From positions 744,001 through 808,000 of the forward strand of contig JACKBL010000001.1 of NCBI GenBank assembly GCA_020634515.1: DNA of 64,000 bases. Reading direction: 5' to 3'. The stretch is from Ardenticatenales bacterium. Lineage in GTDB: Bacteria; Chloroflexota; Anaerolineae; Promineifilales; Promineifilaceae. The notes below the pieces were generated by a model. It ran no database searches. It worked only from the letters and a program-made list of their open reading frames with translations, and was not told where the DNA came from. Below are positions 61,765 to 64,000 of the stretch, one piece after another; position 1 is the stretch's first letter; each line of letters begins with the position of its first letter. The translations under genes were made by a program, and so were the position numbers.

Positions 61765-63769
61765 GGAGAAAATCCTCCCACTCCTGCATCAGGCGCTCCA
61801 AATGTTGCTGCGTTTCCGCGTATTCTATGCTCAGGTTTTGAATCTTGCCAAAGTCCTGGGTCAAGGTTGCCGTTTGCAGCGCTTCCACCTGCCGCGCCGC
61901 CTGTTCTTCCAGGTTCGTTATCTGCTGTTCCAGATCCGCCAGCGCCTTTTCTCGCTGCTGACGCGCATTTTTGCTCAAAGATTGGTTAGCGCGCTCCTCC
62001 CGCTCTTCCTGCACCTGTGCCTGCGCTGCCAGACGAGCCGCTTCGCGGGCGGCATCTCGTTCGGCGATAAAGTCTTGATATGGCCCCTGAAAAATTCGCA
62101 AACAACCATCCGCCAGGTCCCATATTTGCGTTGCCAGTCTGTCAACCAGGTAGCGGTCGTGGGATACCATGAGGATCGTGCCATCAAACTGCTCGAGGAC
62201 CTCTTGCAACACTTCCTGCGCGGGGATGTCCAGGTGATTGGTCGGCTCGTCCAGCAGGAGGAAGTTGGCCCCTTCTAACGCCAACACAGCCAGGGCCAGC
62301 CGCCCGCGTTCGCCGCCGCTGAGCATGCCCACTTGTTTGTACACGTCGTCGCCGCGCAGCAGGTAGCGGGCGAGGTGCGTGCGCGCCTCGCTCAGGGGCA
62401 TGGGGTGGTAGCGCGTGAGTTCGTCGATGACCGTGCTTTGCGGATTGAGCCGCTCATGTGCCTGGGCAAAATACCCTACGCGCAGGCTGGCTCCCAGGCG
62501 AACGCGCCCGGAAAGTGGGGGGAGTTCCCCCAGAATAGTGCGTAGGAATGTGGTTTTGCCCGTGCCGTTGGGACCAATCAGTGCCGCTATTTCCTGCCGT
62601 CGCAGTTCGATGTCCTCGGCGCGAAAGAGGGGATTGCCCGGATAGCCGATGGACAGGTCTTCGCTGCGCAGCACGAGGTCTCCGCTGCGTTGTGTCGTCG
62701 CCAGGCGCAGGTTGAGCCGCGGGGGGCGGTTTTGCGGCTGTGGCAGGGTGCGGATGGCTTCCGTGGCGGCGGCCACGTCCCATTCCCCGGATGAAATATC
62801 TAGCTGCCGCAACGCCTGGGACCAGTTTTGTCCCTGGATAGCGCCCAATCCGCCGGCGTGAACGGCCTTCAGTTCGCGGGTGATGCGTTTTAGTTTGCCC
62901 TGGGCTTGCAGTGTGTTTTGCCCGGCAATGTTGCGGCGGATGTAGTCCAGTTCGCGTTCCATGCGCTCCTTGAAGGCGGCAAACTCTTTTTGGCGGCGCT
63001 CCCATCGTTCTTGTCGCTGTTGTACGTAGTGGCTGTAGCTGCCGCGGTATAGTTCGATGCCGCCGCGGCTCATTTCCCAGATGCGGTCGACGACTTTGTC
63101 GAGGAAGTAACGGTCGTGGCTGACGACGAGGAGCGCGCCTGGCCACGCCTTGAGGGCGCTTTCCAGCCATTCGACGGCCTGGATGTCCAGGTGGTTGGTG
63201 GGTTCGTCGAGGATGAGGAGGTCGGGGCGTTCCAGGAGGAGGCGGGCGAGCAGGGCGCGCGTTTTTTGCCCGCCGCTGAGGTGGGTCAGGGGGAGGTGGC
63301 GGCTTGATTCGTCGAAGCCGAGGCCGGTGAGGGTGTGTTTGATGTGGCGCTCGTAGTCATAGCCGCCGGCCAGTTCAAAACGCTCCAGGGCGACGCCGTA
63401 GTCGGCGAGGAGGGTTGGGGCGTTGCCGTCTACGGCCATGCGTTGTTCCATTTGGCGCAGGCGGATTTCCTGTTCGCGCAGGGGGGCGAACAGGGTGAGC
63501 ATTTCCTGGTAGACGGTGTGTTCCTGACCGTTGAAGGCGCCGGCGGACTCCTGGGGGAGGTAGCCGATGCGACAGTTGCGGGCGCGGTGGACGCTGCCGC
63601 TGCTGGGGGAGGCGAGGCCGGCGAGGATGAGGAGGAGGGTGGTTTTGCCGATGCCGTTGGGGCCGACGAGTCCGATTTTGCCGTCGTTGGGGATGCTGGC
63701 GGAAATGCCGGCAAAAACGTCCACCGCGCCGAATGATTGAGACAAGTTAGTTGCGCTAAGAATCGCCAT
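61751..63769 (-). CDS. ABC-F family ATPase (ribosome-associated)
   Basis: This is a 672-residue soluble protein with two ABC domains and no membrane part. Domain 1 has Walker A GPNGIGKTT (37-44 region), LSGGQKTRALLARLLL and LILDEPTNHLD. The ABC-F linker (YSHYVQQRQERWERRQKEFAAFKERMEREL...) follows. Domain 2 has IGPNGTGKTT, LSGGERGRLALAVLAL and LLLDEPTNHLD. The C-terminal ~90 residues form a coiled coil (EKALADLEQQITNLEEQAARQVEAL). This matches the Uup/YdiF group, which acts on the ribosome. It may be co-transcribed with coaE (14-base overlap). Confidence 0.92.
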   Translation of the reverse strand: MAILSATNLSQSFGAVDVFAGISASIPNDGKIGLVGPNGIGKTTLLLILAGLASPSSGSVHRARNCRIGYLPQESAGAFNGQEHTVYQEMLTLFAPLREQEIRLRQMEQRMAVDGNAPTLLADYGVALERFELAGGYDYERHIKHTLTGLGFDESSRHLPLTHLSGGQKTRALLARLLLERPDLLILDEPTNHLDIQAVEWLESALKAWPGALLVVSHDRYFLDKVVDRIWEMSRGGIELYRGSYSHYVQQRQERWERRQKEFAAFKERMERELDYIRRNIAGQNTLQAQGKLKRITRELKAVHAGGLGAIQGQNWSQALRQLDISSGEWDVAAATEAIRTLPQPQNRPPRLNLRLATTQRSGDLVLRSEDLSIGYPGNPLFRAEDIELRRQEIAALIGPNGTGKTTFLRTILGELPPLSGRVRLGASLRVGYFAQAHERLNPQSTVIDELTRYHPMPLSEARTHLARYLLRGDDVYKQVGMLSGGERGRLALAVLALEGANFLLLDEPTNHLDIPAQEVLQEVLEQFDGTILMVSHDRYLVDRLATQIWDLADGCLRIFQGPYQDFIAERDAAREAARLAAQAQVQEEREERANQSLSKNARQQREKALADLEQQITNLEEQAARQVEALQTATLTQDFGKIQNLSIEYAETQQHLERLMQEWEDFLHEEQ

Positions 63770-63803
63770 AAAACATGATTATACCTGAGTCCGGGCGAGC
63801 AAT

Positions 63804-63836
63804 AAAAAGCCCGACGAGTGGCATACCCGTCGGGCC
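63804..63836 (-). terminator. intrinsic terminator of the sigma factor gene
   Basis: On the minus strand GCCCGACG and CGTCGGGC form an 8-bp stem with an 11-base loop, followed by TTTTTATT. It lies about 55 bases past the sigma-factor stop and just before the ABC-F start, so it separates the two units. Confidence 0.8.
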
Positions 63837-63888
63837 TAAATGAGCTTCTTGGTTGCACGTTGCGCGGAGCCTTTTGCTCCGCCGCGCC

Positions 63889-64000
63889 TCAGTTCAAATA
63901 CTGGCGCAAGTGTCCCGCGAAGTTGGGGTGGCGCAACTTGCGCAGCGCTTCCTTCTCCAACTGGCGAATGCGCTCGCGGGAAAGACCAAACATCTCGCCG
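63889..64000 (-). CDS. rpoD: primary sigma-70 factor, C-terminal fragment (cut by window edge)
   Basis: The last 36 codons encode GEMFGLSRERIRQLEKEALRK followed by LRHPNFAGHLRQYLN, the end of region 4.2 that reads the -35 box. The recognition helix SRERIRQLE is intact, which marks a housekeeping (RpoD/SigA-type) factor. The rest lies outside the window, so regions 1-3 cannot be checked. A different group 2 sigma remains possible. Confidence 0.9.
   Translation of the reverse strand, partial: GEMFGLSRERIRQLEKEALRKLRHPNFAGHLRQYLN

Overview
The window looks like a chromosome segment of a Chloroflexota bacterium, most likely an Anaerolineae-type lineage. The clues are exported proteins with Thr/Pro-rich linkers, a lipoprotein with a VTREV/VTRVVTE-type spacer, DUF2142 and GT39-like multi-pass proteins, and dense GC-rich coding interrupted by gaps packed with palindromic repeats. 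It is ordinary bacterial chromosome: there is no ribosomal RNA, CRISPR array, transposase or phage gene. The taxonomic call is an inference from gene style, not from a marker tree.

Layout. 0-5 kb: the 3' end of glgC, a minus-strand run with a DapA-family aldolase/lyase and a HAD phosphatase, a class III aminotransferase, then clpS. 5-6.6 kb: a DUF433 antitoxin with a truncated toxin, a ClpS-like fragment and repeats. 6.6-10.2 kb: an ABC-2 exporter (ATPase plus two permeases). 10.9-18 kb: three consecutive exported paralogues carrying four copies of one uncharacterised domain and a 17-copy Thr/Pro repeat. 18-26.8 kb: PIG-L deacetylase, Ca2+-type P-ATPase, secreted sialidase-like protein, a receiver-like/DUF309 fusion, and a membrane zinc protease. 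27-35 kb (plus strand): pepF, then a tight cluster of a membrane protein, selA, tsaD, trpA and a DUF255 thioredoxin-like protein. 35-41.7 kb: small envelope proteins, alpha/beta hydrolase, PhnD-like lipoprotein and two GT2 glycosyltransferases. 41.7-50.5 kb (minus strand): a BrnT-type toxin-antitoxin pair, DUF2142 protein, metG with an acidic partner, lgt-like, TlpA-like, rimO and rodZ-like. 50.9-55.4 kb: rplI, etfBA and an acyl-CoA dehydrogenase. 55.6-64 kb: a GT39-like membrane protein, tRNA(CAU), acyl-CoA-binding protein, M50 protease, a CoaE-GNAT fusion, an ABC-F ATPase and the 3' end of the primary sigma factor.

Two whole-window signals stand out. (1) The palindrome TGCCGGCA occurs about 73 times by eye, where roughly two would be expected. 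At many of these sites the local base composition flips from G-rich/C-poor on the left to C-rich/G-poor on the right, on either strand and regardless of gene direction. (2) The intergenic gaps hold several families of short palindromic repeats. They include a pair of identical 103-bp copies in opposite orientation 46 kb apart, elements nested inside other elements, and degenerate 7-nt-phased repeats at gene edges.

Functionally, etfBA, the acyl-CoA dehydrogenase and the acyl-CoA-binding protein form a plausible fatty-acyl oxidation module. The aldolase, HAD and aminotransferase genes look like amino- or keto-acid catabolism. rplI, rodZ, rimO, TlpA, lgt and metG form a housekeeping minus-strand block.
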